This document shows, piece by piece, positions 41,570-49,836 of a DNA stretch of 64,000 nucleotides. The notes beneath the pieces are model-generated. The model was given only the letters and a program-made list of their open reading frames with translations, was not told the DNA's origin and made no database searches. Position 1 is the stretch's first letter, and every line of letters begins with the position of its first letter. The DNA comes from Gracilimonas sp965227215 (GTDB lineage Bacteria; Bacteroidota; Rhodothermia; Balneolales; Balneolaceae), in NCBI GenBank assembly GCA_965227215.1, contig OZ245729.1, positions 1,302,001 to 1,366,000 on the forward strand, read 5' to 3'. The position numbers and the translations under genes were made by a program.

Positions 41570-43198
41570 TTATCTACGATTAAAAAGCCAAATCAACAGT
41601 ATTGCTAAAACCACGATTGCTGCTGAAAACACAAATGAATACATAGGTACTAATAAAGAACTATCAGTAAGGAAAAGCTCTATATATGGTTTGATCAAAA
41701 ATTCCGACAAACCTGTTATTCCTACTAAACCAAATACGAGAGTCAGCCAGCGATCAACTGCCAACCTTCGCTTCTCAGTTTTATAGCGTATTTCATCCAG
41801 ATACCAACGAGCTGTTTCTTTCGCAGATGGCACAAGATCCATTGTTCCAATATCTTTTAAGATACTCTTTAAAGCATCTGTTATTTCTCCGGCACTACCC
41901 GAATAATGCAAATCATCTTCTGCAGTACAAAGATTTCGATAAGAATCTATCAGATGCTCCTCTGAGGGAGGGTTTCTTATTAGTTTACATGCCCGTGCTA
42001 ACCGCATGTTATAATACTCGATATGCTCTGCACGGCTTTGTTGACTCATAATAATTGACAATGTGTTAGGATCTTCCCACACATTTGATGGTACACCTTT
42101 GGGTTTTGTCCAAGTCCATAAAAAAATTGCCCGAGTTCCATGAAAAGTAAAATCACCCATTGGGCGAAGGTCTTTTGGAAGCTCTGCATTGCTTTTGACA
42201 TGAGTAGATCTCCACAAAATTCTTAGAAGCGATTGTTTATATTTATCTAACAACTTCATTTTATTATCAGGTTGATCATCAAAACGCATTAGAGAAATTG
42301 AAGGACGACCCTGCCAATGAAGTGGCTGGTTTGAAGCAAATTCTTTCTGACCATCTTCCGGGACAATTAAATTTGACAAGGCATTTCTGTAGACTTCTGT
42401 ACAAAAATCAAAATTTGACTCCCAATCATCTACTTGATTACCTCCCGCTGCTTTATGTAGCACTACCTTTTTTTTACCTATAAAAAAAGTAGTTCCCCCC
42501 TTTGATATAGATTCTTGAAATATTTTACGAGCATCCTTTCGCATTCTTTGGATGCTTCGTTTAATATTACGACCTTCGAGGGGTTTTCCGGCTAGCGTGA
42601 TTTGATTCTTATAAGCATGAGGGATAATTAAATCAGCTTCAAGTTTTTGGATTTTTGCATCAATCCAAACATCCACAAAATATCTATTGAAGAGATTCAC
42701 TACTTCATTTATGAAGAAATCTTCATCAGCTCTTTCCCATGCCCCCTCCAGTTGAAAGCTTAGAATTGCAATTCCATCATCAAAAAGCTTGACAGTTACA
42801 TCTAACGGCAATTTTATTTCCTCATCCTCAAGAACTATGGGTGGAAGAAAAAGACGTACATATGGCGTTCTTTCTTCTTGTCCAATACGATTCTCATGAA
42901 ATGATGCTTCTAAAGCAAAATTTAAATTTTCCCAGATGTGATCAGGTATTTCTTTCTCTAAAGAAACTCTGTGAGGTGAGTTCCATAATCTTCCTTTTGG
43001 CTGAATCCATTCGAACTGAACTTTTCCCTCTTTATCAGGATAGATGAATTTATTATCAGAGAAAAAGGCACTTGTTGAAATACCCAATTTTATAGCTTTC
43101 GTAGCAGTCTTAACTAAATCAATCTCTGAAGCATAAAACCCGAGAGTATAGTTGTAAAAAACATTTGCTTGTTGAACTATCAAAGCTGAATGATTCAT
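41570..43198 (-). CDS. Uncharacterised membrane-anchored protein
   Basis: Not recognised. It has 542 residues: a large soluble part (1-470) without signal peptide, then two TM helices at the C-terminus (about 478-500, LTLVFGLVGITGLSEFLI; and 515-538, YSFVFSAAIVVLAILLIWLF) ending NRR. The soluble part has alpha/beta character with an acidic WESNFDFCTEVY and a helical stretch SRAEHIEYYNMRLARACKLI. The layout recalls CorA-like proteins (soluble domain plus two C-terminal helices), but the G-M-N ion-filter motif is absent. The AT-rich codon use and the neighbours (RAYT, restriction remnant) suggest horizontal acquisition. Confidence 0.7.
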   Translation of the reverse strand: MNHSALIVQQANVFYNYTLGFYASEIDLVKTATKAIKLGISTSAFFSDNKFIYPDKEGKVQFEWIQPKGRLWNSPHRVSLEKEIPDHIWENLNFALEASFHENRIGQEERTPYVRLFLPPIVLEDEEIKLPLDVTVKLFDDGIAILSFQLEGAWERADEDFFINEVVNLFNRYFVDVWIDAKIQKLEADLIIPHAYKNQITLAGKPLEGRNIKRSIQRMRKDARKIFQESISKGGTTFFIGKKKVVLHKAAGGNQVDDWESNFDFCTEVYRNALSNLIVPEDGQKEFASNQPLHWQGRPSISLMRFDDQPDNKMKLLDKYKQSLLRILWRSTHVKSNAELPKDLRPMGDFTFHGTRAIFLWTWTKPKGVPSNVWEDPNTLSIIMSQQSRAEHIEYYNMRLARACKLIRNPPSEEHLIDSYRNLCTAEDDLHYSGSAGEITDALKSILKDIGTMDLVPSAKETARWYLDEIRYKTEKRRLAVDRWLTLVFGLVGITGLSEFLIKPYIELFLTDSSLLVPMYSFVFSAAIVVLAILLIWLFNRR

Positions 43199-43222
43199 AT
43201 TCTATAAATGGTTAACCAGTTG

Positions 43223-43440
43223 TTAAAAACCTTTCAATTTCAAAATCTCATCCGAAATCAACTTTAGAAATATTTCTTTCACCTCCCCCTCCACAATCTT
43301 CAAATCCTTTCAACTCAACCTATACAACTCATAAGCAATCCTAGAATCGTTAATTCGGGTTATTGCTGGTTGAAGAATTCCATCCATTCGGCTTCATCAA
43401 TCCCCGATAAATATTTATTCAGTACCGCGTTTTGTAATAG
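43223..43440 (-). pseudogene. Remnant of a type IIG restriction-modification enzyme (Eco57I-like C-terminus)
   Basis: Two short frames survive. Segment A (43360-43440) encodes NKYLSGIDEAEWMEFFNQQ then a stop; segment B (43223-43363), in another frame, reads SRIAYELYRLS, a TGA stop, then KDLKIVEGEVKE and on to a TAA. The pattern A-E-W-x-x-F-F followed by I-x-Y-E-L-Y-x-L-S-x-x-D-x-x-I-V-E is the C-terminal hallmark of Eco57I/type IIG enzymes (YELYGLTEEEIxIVE). At least one frameshift, one in-frame stop and a probable deletion are present. Nothing upstream is recognisable, so the rest of the gene is gone. Confidence 0.55.
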
Positions 43441-43542
43441 TTACATATACGAAAACCCACTTCTTCAATTCTAAATCAATTTAATATCAACAAATTATAG
43501 CGAAAGCGATTGACAAATTGAAAAGAGGATTTATACAAGTTT

Positions 43543-43562
43543 TGAAGCCGGAGCTTCCCTGA
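43543..43562. repeat. Third, partial REP-like copy
   Basis: GAAGCCGGAGCTTCCCTGAC (43543-43562) differs by one base from GAAGCTGGAGCTTCCCTGAC at 41497-41516 of the RAYT right flank. The flanking hairpin is lost. Confidence 0.6.
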
Positions 43563-43646
43563 CAAAAAACTTCACTCTTCTTAATTCAGAACCGCTTATC
43601 TTTTCGCCTTCCATCCTACAACACATTGACTTTTAGTTTATTTAAG

Positions 43647-44159
43647 ATGTCGACATTTAGATTTATCCGATTATTTGTTCCCGTATTATTTCTCTCATTA
43701 GCTACTGCTTCCTGTTCCGATGACAGCGGGTGTAATCAAAAGCCCAACACGGCCGTAAATCAGGCGCAGCTGCAGTTAGATATTGATGAAATTGAAGCTT
43801 ACCTCTCTGAGAATAACATCGAAGCACAAGTGCACGAATCCGGTCTTCGCTATGTAATCAATGAGCCGGGTGATGGCAACACCGCCACCCTTTGTGATCA
43901 AATCACAGTTAGGTATGAGGGAAGGTTGATGTCGGACGGAAGCGTATTTGATGACAGTGACGGCAAGAATGTAGCTTTTCCTTTACCGTTAAGCCGTCTC
44001 ATCATCGGCTGGCAGGTTGGCATTCCTTTAATTGAAGAAGGCGGCAGCATTACCCTCTATGTTCCATCCTCCTATGGGTATGGAAGCCGGGGTGCAGGAG
44101 ATGACATCCCACCAAACTCCAACCTTATTTTTGAAGTTAGCCTGGCCAAGGTTTTTTAG
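43647..44159 (+). CDS. FKBP-type peptidyl-prolyl isomerase lipoprotein
   Basis: Prolyl isomerase, 170 residues from the ATG at 43647 (an in-frame TTG at 43626 is less likely). The signal peptide ends in the lipobox LATASC, so it is an envelope lipoprotein. A Gln/Asn-rich N-terminal segment leads into the FKBP core: GLRYVINEPGDG, ITVRYEGRLMSDGSVFDDSD, IIGWQVGIPLIEEGGSITLYVPSSYGYGSRGAGDDIPPNSNLIFEV. The motif Y-G-x-x-G-A-G-D-D-I-P-P-N-S is classical FKBP. It probably folds envelope proteins. It ends 113 bases before katG. Confidence 0.93.
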   Translation: MSTFRFIRLFVPVLFLSLATASCSDDSGCNQKPNTAVNQAQLQLDIDEIEAYLSENNIEAQVHESGLRYVINEPGDGNTATLCDQITVRYEGRLMSDGSVFDDSDGKNVAFPLPLSRLIIGWQVGIPLIEEGGSITLYVPSSYGYGSRGAGDDIPPNSNLIFEVSLAKVF

Positions 44160-44272
44160 TTTTTCCTTCCAATAAACAAAACCTATCACAGCCTAAAGCT
44201 TTATTGATTTTACCTGCAGCCGGGGATTCCCTTTCTTTCAGTTATATTGAAAAGAAATTTAATGGAGATCGT

Positions 44273-46534
44273 ATGTCTGATAAAGAAGAAAATACTGCTA
44301 ACAAAGCAGGTACTTATAAAGTGAATAATGAATCCCAATCAGGTGACATTAATAAATGCCCATTTCATAATGGATCTTTAAGAGAGACGGCCGGCGGAGG
44401 TAACAGCCCTCGCGAATGGTGGCCTAATAAATTGAATCTGAATATTCTGCGCCAGCATTCTTCCAAATCAGACCCAATGGGAGAAGATTTTGATTATGCA
44501 GAAGAATTTAAGAAGCTGAATCTGGATGAAGTTAAAAAAGATCTCGAGGATCTGATGACGGATTCCCAGGAATGGTGGCCGGCCGACTATGGGCATTACG
44601 GACCACTTATGGTTCGTATGGCATGGCACAGTGCCGGAACTTATCGTGTAGTTGACGGACGAGGTGGTGGAAGTACCGGAAATCAGCGTTTTGCTCCCCT
44701 CAATAGCTGGCCCGATAACGTAAACCTCGATAAAGCACGTCTGCTGCTATGGCCGGTAAAACAAAAGTATGGAAATAAGCTATCCTGGGGAGATCTGATG
44801 ATTCTCGCCGGAAACGTAGCCCTCGAGTCAATGGGCTTTGAGACTTTTGGCTTCGGTGGCGGCCGTGTCGATGTCTGGGAGCCGGAAGAAGATATTTACT
44901 GGGGTTCTGAGGGTGAATGGCTTGCCGATCAGCGCCACACCGAAGACGGTGAATTGGAAGAGCCCCTTGGCGCCGACCATATGGGACTTATTTACGTGAA
45001 TCCGGAAGGCCCGAATGGAGAACCTGATCCTAAAAAAGCGGCGAAATATATCCGTCAGACGTTTGCCCGCATGGCCATGAATGATGAAGAGACGGTAGCA
45101 CTGATCGCCGGAGGACACACCTTTGGTAAAACTCACGGAGCTGCACCGGAAGATCATAAGGGACCTGAGCCAGAAGCCGCTCCTATTGAACAGATGGGAC
45201 TTGGCTGGAAAAGCAATTACGGTTCCGGTAAGGGAGCTGATACGGTAAGCAGTGGCCTGGAAGGTGCATGGTCTCAAACACCTACCGAATGGAGCAATTA
45301 CTTTTTCGAGAATCTTTTTGAGTACGACTGGGAAAAGTATAAGAGTCCGGCGGGTGCCTGGCAATGGAGACCAAAAGACGGAGCCGGCGAAGGAACTATT
45401 CCCGATGCTCACGATCCGGAGAAAAAGCATGCCCCTTTCATGCTAACAACTGATCTTTCCTTGAAAGAAGATCCGGCTTATGAGAAAATTTCTCGCCGAT
45501 TCTACGAAAATCCGGATGAGTTCGCCGATGCTTTTGCCCGCGCCTGGTATAAACTTACTCACCGTGATATGGGGCCAAAATCACTCCTTCTCGGGCCTGA
45601 AGTACCTGAAGAAGAACTATTGTGGCAAGATCCCATTCCGGAAGTTGATCATGAACTGATTGATGAGAAGGATATATCAGAGCTGAAAGAAAAAATTCTG
45701 GATGCCGGGTTATCCGTTTCGGAACTGGTATCTACAGCATGGGCTTCGGCCTCTACCTACCGTCAATCAGATAAGCGAGGCGGTGCTAACGGAGCACGGA
45801 TTCGTCTGGCTCCTCAGAAAGACTGGGAAGTAAACAATCCGGAGCAATTGAACAAAGTGCTGAATACTTATGAAACCATTCAGCAGTGGTTTAACGAAAA
45901 TCAGTCTGGCGATAAGAAAGTATCAATCGCTGACCTGATTGTTCTGGGTGGAGCTGCCGGAATTGAGAAAGCAGCCAAAGAAGCCGGTCATGATATCTCG
46001 GTACCTTTCACGCCCGGCCGAACCGATGCTACTGCTGAGCAAACCGACGAAGAGTCGTTTGCATGGCTGGAGCCACCGGCTGATGGATTCCGTAACTACT
46101 ACAATCCTAAGCACAATACCACACAGGAAGAAATGCTGGTTGACAAAGCACAGTTGCTTTCACTCACACCACCTGAAATGACGGTGCTGGTTGGCGGTAT
46201 GCGCGTGCTGGAAACCAATTATGATGGTTCCAAGAAAGGGGTGTTTACGGATAAGCCGGGCACACTCTCCAACGACTTCTTCAAGAACCTGCTGGATATG
46301 AATACAACCTGGCAGGCTACTACCGATAAGCAGGATGTGTTTGTTGGAAGTGATCGTAACACCGGAGATGTTAAATGGAGCGGCACCCGTGCCGACCTCA
46401 TTTTTGGTTCGAACTCAGAGCTCCGAGCACTTGCAGAAGTGTACGGTACTGAAGAATCTGAAGAGAAGTTTGTGAAGGACTTCGTTAAAGCATGGAATAA
46501 GGTGATGAACCTGGACCGCTTTGATCTGAAGTAA
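44273..46534 (+). CDS. katG: Catalase-peroxidase
   Basis: Bifunctional haem catalase/peroxidase, 753 residues from the ATG at 44273; a GGAG lies six bases before it, and the upstream in-frame codon at 44204 adds 23 unlikely residues. The N-terminal domain holds the distal R-W-H (MVRMAWHSAGTYR), where the Trp joins the Met-Tyr-Trp adduct, and the proximal HTFGKTHGAA with the haem-ligand His. The C-terminal half is the inactive second peroxidase repeat. Protects from hydrogen peroxide. It has a strong terminator; its regulator is not adjacent. Confidence 0.96.
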   Translation: MSDKEENTANKAGTYKVNNESQSGDINKCPFHNGSLRETAGGGNSPREWWPNKLNLNILRQHSSKSDPMGEDFDYAEEFKKLNLDEVKKDLEDLMTDSQEWWPADYGHYGPLMVRMAWHSAGTYRVVDGRGGGSTGNQRFAPLNSWPDNVNLDKARLLLWPVKQKYGNKLSWGDLMILAGNVALESMGFETFGFGGGRVDVWEPEEDIYWGSEGEWLADQRHTEDGELEEPLGADHMGLIYVNPEGPNGEPDPKKAAKYIRQTFARMAMNDEETVALIAGGHTFGKTHGAAPEDHKGPEPEAAPIEQMGLGWKSNYGSGKGADTVSSGLEGAWSQTPTEWSNYFFENLFEYDWEKYKSPAGAWQWRPKDGAGEGTIPDAHDPEKKHAPFMLTTDLSLKEDPAYEKISRRFYENPDEFADAFARAWYKLTHRDMGPKSLLLGPEVPEEELLWQDPIPEVDHELIDEKDISELKEKILDAGLSVSELVSTAWASASTYRQSDKRGGANGARIRLAPQKDWEVNNPEQLNKVLNTYETIQQWFNENQSGDKKVSIADLIVLGGAAGIEKAAKEAGHDISVPFTPGRTDATAEQTDEESFAWLEPPADGFRNYYNPKHNTTQEEMLVDKAQLLSLTPPEMTVLVGGMRVLETNYDGSKKGVFTDKPGTLSNDFFKNLLDMNTTWQATTDKQDVFVGSDRNTGDVKWSGTRADLIFGSNSELRALAEVYGTEESEEKFVKDFVKAWNKVMNLDRFDLK

Positions 46535-46560
46535 CCTTCATTACTTAACAAAACTTATAA

Positions 46561-46594
46561 AGGCAGCCTGATTTAGTTCAGGCTGCCTTTTTTT
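46561..46594 (+). terminator. Rho-independent terminator of katG
   Basis: AGGCAGCCTGA (46561-46571) pairs perfectly with TCAGGCTGCCT (46578-46588) and runs into seven T. Confidence 0.93.
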
Positions 46595-46731
46595 GTAGTA
46601 TGATGAATTCACTAATATCATTCATATACTTTCAGACTCCGGATCAAGTTCGGAATGATAACCTTTAAGTAATTTCTCGATCCAATCATCCGGCATTTGT
46701 GGATTGCTGCATGCTCAATCTATCGAACGCT

Positions 46732-46763
46732 GCAAGGACCTGTGGACGCGTATAGGTCCTTGC
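46732..46763. repeat. Palindrome at the creD stop codon
   Basis: GCAAGGACCT (46732-46741) and AGGTCCTTGC (46754-46763) form a perfect 10-bp stem with a 12-base loop. On the coding strand of creD it starts at the last base of the stop codon. No T-tract, so it resembles a REP unit. Confidence 0.65.
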
Positions 46764-48070
46764 TATGAGGTCGGTTCATCTTCGGTGCTCATAATTTCAA
46801 ACCAGTTGATGTTTCGGGTCAGGTACATAACAACTGAGAGTACCACAAATAATCCGAGGCTTCCCAGTAAGAGTGCATAATCCTGCAGTTGCAGTAGAAT
46901 GTAGAGGTAGCCATACAGGATGATTAGCACTCCGAATATGATTCCCGATTTCAGTTTATCAGAGAGTACACTGTAGGAATAGATGGTAATTAGTCCAATG
47001 ATGGCGGCGGCCGCAATTACATAGGCTAACTGAAACACCACATATTCTGAAATCGAAAGAAGCAGCGTGTAGAAAATCAGCAAAGCGAAGCCAATCAGTA
47101 AGTACTGTATGGGGTGAATGATTTTCTTGCTAAGTAATTCTATCATAAAGAAGGTCAGGAAAGTCAGCGAAATGAACATAATCGCATACTTGGCTGTCCG
47201 CATGGTTTTTTGATATTCATCTACAGCCAGAAGCAATTCAACCCCAAAGAGTGTATTTGTAACTTCCTGATTAGGTCCAACCCATTGCTGGGAAAAGTTT
47301 CGGTTCAGGTGTAAGACATTCCATTCGGAATCAAAGCCGGCGTCTGTGACTTCCCGATCAGCAGGTAAAAAATTACCCGTGAAGCTCGGATTAGTCCAGT
47401 CAGATTTCAGGGCCACATTTGTTTGCTTGCCTACCGGAGAGAAATGAAGCCCGCTACTTCCATTTAAATTCAAATTAAAGCTAAAGTCATACGCTTCACC
47501 GGTGCTAAGGTCGGGTGAAATGGAAATCCCTGAAGCCAGTACATCATTGGATTCAATGCCCGGGTTTGCCAGGTACTCACGTTCATTCCACTTAATGTTC
47601 ACAAAGTCTTTAATTCCGGTCATATCTGAAATCCCGACCGAAACAAAAGCATCTTCAATCAGGAAATCTTCCACCGGCACCTTAAACCCACTCAAATCAA
47701 TGGCCGGGAAATTTCCTGATACAGACAAGTTGCTGTTATACACAATCACTTTATAGATCCCCCTGTAGCGGATTTCAGGAACTAAGGTGCCTTCCACACT
47801 CAAATTCTCCGGTAGAAAATGGGCATAGCGGATCGTTTGCTCCACCTTCTCTTCCCCTTTAAAATAATACCTGTAAGGCACACTGATGATGGGCCCCACA
47901 ACGACTTGTTCACTCCCCCACTTTTGGCTGATTTCATGAGCCACTGAATCCCTCCTGTGCTCCCGCTCCGAAATCAATCCTTGTATTAAAAGAGATGGGA
48001 TTAGCAGTATTAGTGTTAAAAACGCGATGATAAATAAGCGGGTGCCAAGTGATTTTCTGAGGTTTTTCAT
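46763..48070 (-). CDS. creD: Inner-membrane protein CreD
   Basis: A 435-residue CreD family protein, whose exact biochemical role is unknown but which affects envelope integrity and beta-lactam tolerance in enterobacteria. It has a TM near residue 13-30, a large extracytoplasmic part (SQKWGSEQVVVGPIISVPY is the family start and DFVNIKWNEREYLANPGI a core piece), and five to six C-terminal TM helices starting with KYAIMFISLTFLTFFMIELLSKK. It is last in a minus-strand set of membrane genes with a winged-helix regulator; the neighbour upstream starts 48 bases away. Confidence 0.92.
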   Translation of the reverse strand: MKNLRKSLGTRLFIIAFLTLILLIPSLLIQGLISEREHRRDSVAHEISQKWGSEQVVVGPIISVPYRYYFKGEEKVEQTIRYAHFLPENLSVEGTLVPEIRYRGIYKVIVYNSNLSVSGNFPAIDLSGFKVPVEDFLIEDAFVSVGISDMTGIKDFVNIKWNEREYLANPGIESNDVLASGISISPDLSTGEAYDFSFNLNLNGSSGLHFSPVGKQTNVALKSDWTNPSFTGNFLPADREVTDAGFDSEWNVLHLNRNFSQQWVGPNQEVTNTLFGVELLLAVDEYQKTMRTAKYAIMFISLTFLTFFMIELLSKKIIHPIQYLLIGFALLIFYTLLLSISEYVVFQLAYVIAAAAIIGLITIYSYSVLSDKLKSGIIFGVLIILYGYLYILLQLQDYALLLGSLGLFVVLSVVMYLTRNINWFEIMSTEDEPTS

Positions 48071-48118
48071 AGTCGTTGGTTTTGAATGTATGTGTGTGGA
48101 GTTGCTTCCGGTGTTTGC

Positions 48119-48691
48119 TTATTCAGTTAGCTGTTCTTCAGCCTCTTTCTGTGCAGCGTACCTGAACATCAAAGCAGACACGATCCATAATGTTACGAAG
48201 AAGCCATTCACACCTAGTATTTCCATCACTGAGCTTGGCGGTGACTGGTAATACCCACCGAATATAGCAACGAATGCTATCAGTGCCTGAGCCATTGCTG
48301 CCACAAACAATGTAATGACCATCCCATCTGCTTTAAAGCTTGAAAAGAACGCTCCGATTATGCCAATAGCAATCACCCCAAAATATGCCAGGTTGATGGG
48401 GTTGTCTTCCGAACCTATGACCCCTACAGCCAGGTTTGACCAGATGAGAAAGAAACCGGTTCCAAGTGCCAATCCGACTGCAACCCGATAGGCATTAGTT
48501 CCGGATTTCCGGGTTATAAACAGGTAGGTACATCCTGTTCCAAGTATGAGTGCACCTGCAATAATAAAATCACTTAGTGTCCAGACTACTTCGGGAGTGA
48601 ATTGCATCGCGATAAAAGGAATCAGGAGAATGGTGGCTGTACCGGCGGCAAGGTACAACAGGTTTTTTGATAAGGGTTGTTCTGTATTCAT
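48119..48691 (-). CDS. Uncharacterised multi-pass membrane protein of the creD cluster
   Basis: Not recognised. The 190 residues contain six TM helices (about 10-28, 38-57, 68-87, 98-116, 124-146 and 156-176) and short loops, with an acidic C-terminus EAEEQLTE. No active-site residue stands out. It lies 82 bases downstream of the winged-helix gene and 48 bases upstream of creD. In many Bacteroidota a CreD gene comes with small multi-spanners and a small regulator, so it probably belongs to that set. Confidence 0.75.
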   Translation of the reverse strand: MNTEQPLSKNLLYLAAGTATILLIPFIAMQFTPEVVWTLSDFIIAGALILGTGCTYLFITRKSGTNAYRVAVGLALGTGFFLIWSNLAVGVIGSEDNPINLAYFGVIAIGIIGAFFSSFKADGMVITLFVAAMAQALIAFVAIFGGYYQSPPSSVMEILGVNGFFVTLWIVSALMFRYAAQKEAEEQLTE

Positions 48692-48773
48692 AATTGAACC
48701 TCAGTTTTTTTGTTTAATACATGCACTTTGAAATACAAAGTAGGTGTGTAAATTTTTTTGTTTGATTTAAACT

Positions 48774-49073
48774 TCACTTCTGTGCTTTGATGATCTCCTC
48801 CATCACGTTCAGGTAGTTTCCAAATGCTTTCTTGCCTTCCTTTGTCATGGAGTATTTGGTGTTTGGTTTGTTATCAATAAAGGATTTCTCTACTTCGATA
48901 AAACCCTCCTTTTCCAGCTTTTTTATGTGTGTAGCCAGGTTTCCATCGGTCACATCCAGAAATTCTTTCAGCGCACTAAAATCGAGCGAATCGTTGACCG
49001 CCAGTGCCGACATAATACCCAGCCTGACCCTGCTCTCAAACGCTTTATGTAAATCATCAAAGGATACATTCAC
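48774..49073 (-). CDS. Winged-helix transcriptional regulator (HTH_34-like)
   Basis: A 99-residue wHTH protein: FDDLHKAFESRVRLGIMSALAVNDSLDFSALKEFLDVTDGNLATHIKKLEKEGFIEVEKSFI, then the wing KPNTKYSMTKEGKKAFGNYLN. This is the HTH_34 type that senses nothing itself and normally dimerises through its C-terminal helix. It follows the membrane gene at 49080 by six bases and is transcribed with it; it probably controls the creD cluster. Confidence 0.9.
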   Translation of the reverse strand: MNVSFDDLHKAFESRVRLGIMSALAVNDSLDFSALKEFLDVTDGNLATHIKKLEKEGFIEVEKSFIDNKPNTKYSMTKEGKKAFGNYLNVMEEIIKAQK

Positions 49074-49079
49074 TGCTAA

Positions 49080-49685
49080 TCACCGCTCGTAGCTGAAATA
49101 CATGTAAATTCCATACATCATATGAACTGCACCAAAGCCCACCGCCCACAACAGTAAGCCATACTCTATAAACCAGGCGCTTGCCAGCCCCAAAGTGATT
49201 TGTACCAGGCCCATGATTTTAACTTCAGGAATAGTAAACCGGCCTGCGTTTACCAAAGCAAGTCCGTAAAAAAGTAACATCAGCGGGGCAAGCAGACCAA
49301 TAAGTCCTTTTACCAGCAGTATCACAATCAATACCCCGCCTGCTGCCAAAGGGATGGCCATACTGCTTAGAAGCCTTCGGGAGGTTGCATTCCAGATGTT
49401 TTCTCCATTTCCTTCGGCTTTTCGTTTAGAGAAGTAAATGGCCGTCACCAAAGCCAGCCCCAAAACACCGATGGCCAGCCAAATCATTTTTTCTAAATTC
49501 GGTGAAGTGTAGAACAGCTCATTCGGGTTAAAGCCCAATATGTTGTAAGCAATGTAAGCCCCGGCCAAGGCATACAAACCTGCCATAATTCCCGCCCATC
49601 CCGAAAGCGATAAAAATTTGGACGATCGCTCCATCATCGAGCGAATCTCAGCAATGTCTTTGATATAATCTTGTTCTTCTTTCAT
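49080..49685 (-). CDS. Uncharacterised multi-pass membrane protein upstream of the winged-helix gene
   Basis: Not recognised. A 201-residue integral membrane protein with about six TM helices and an N-terminal helix DYIKDIAEIRSMMERSSKF that is charged and cytosolic. In Bacteroidota this layout, a charged helix followed by TM segments and co-transcribed with a small HTH regulator, is repeated; the two may form an anti-regulator pair, as the N-terminal helix could bind the wHTH protein. First gene of the creD cluster. Confidence 0.75.
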   Translation of the reverse strand: MKEEQDYIKDIAEIRSMMERSSKFLSLSGWAGIMAGLYALAGAYIAYNILGFNPNELFYTSPNLEKMIWLAIGVLGLALVTAIYFSKRKAEGNGENIWNATSRRLLSSMAIPLAAGGVLIVILLVKGLIGLLAPLMLLFYGLALVNAGRFTIPEVKIMGLVQITLGLASAWFIEYGLLLWAVGFGAVHMMYGIYMYFSYER

Positions 49686-49799
49686 GCAAAGTACTTTTAA
49701 TTTAAAAGTAGATGAAAAAAATCAGTTCTGCAAGAGGGAGAGAATTTATTTTTGGGTATATGCTACAATTAGCGGTTCGGACCGAATTCAAGCATCCAG

Positions 49800-49819
49800 A
49801 TTCCTGGCTGCACAGGAAT
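49800..49819. repeat. Short palindrome upstream of the MFS stop
   Basis: ATTCCTG (49800-49806) and CAGGAAT (49813-49819) enclose GCTGCA; the extended word GATTCCTGGCTGCACAGGAA is a pattern often found between bacterial genes. It is 18 bases past the MFS stop on the minus strand. Confidence 0.5.
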
Positions 49820-49836
49820 GACTTACGTCCTTACAG

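Noticed and set aside
44828..45430. Long open frame antisense to katG
   Set aside because: It is a shadow of katG; no start signal or conserved motif.
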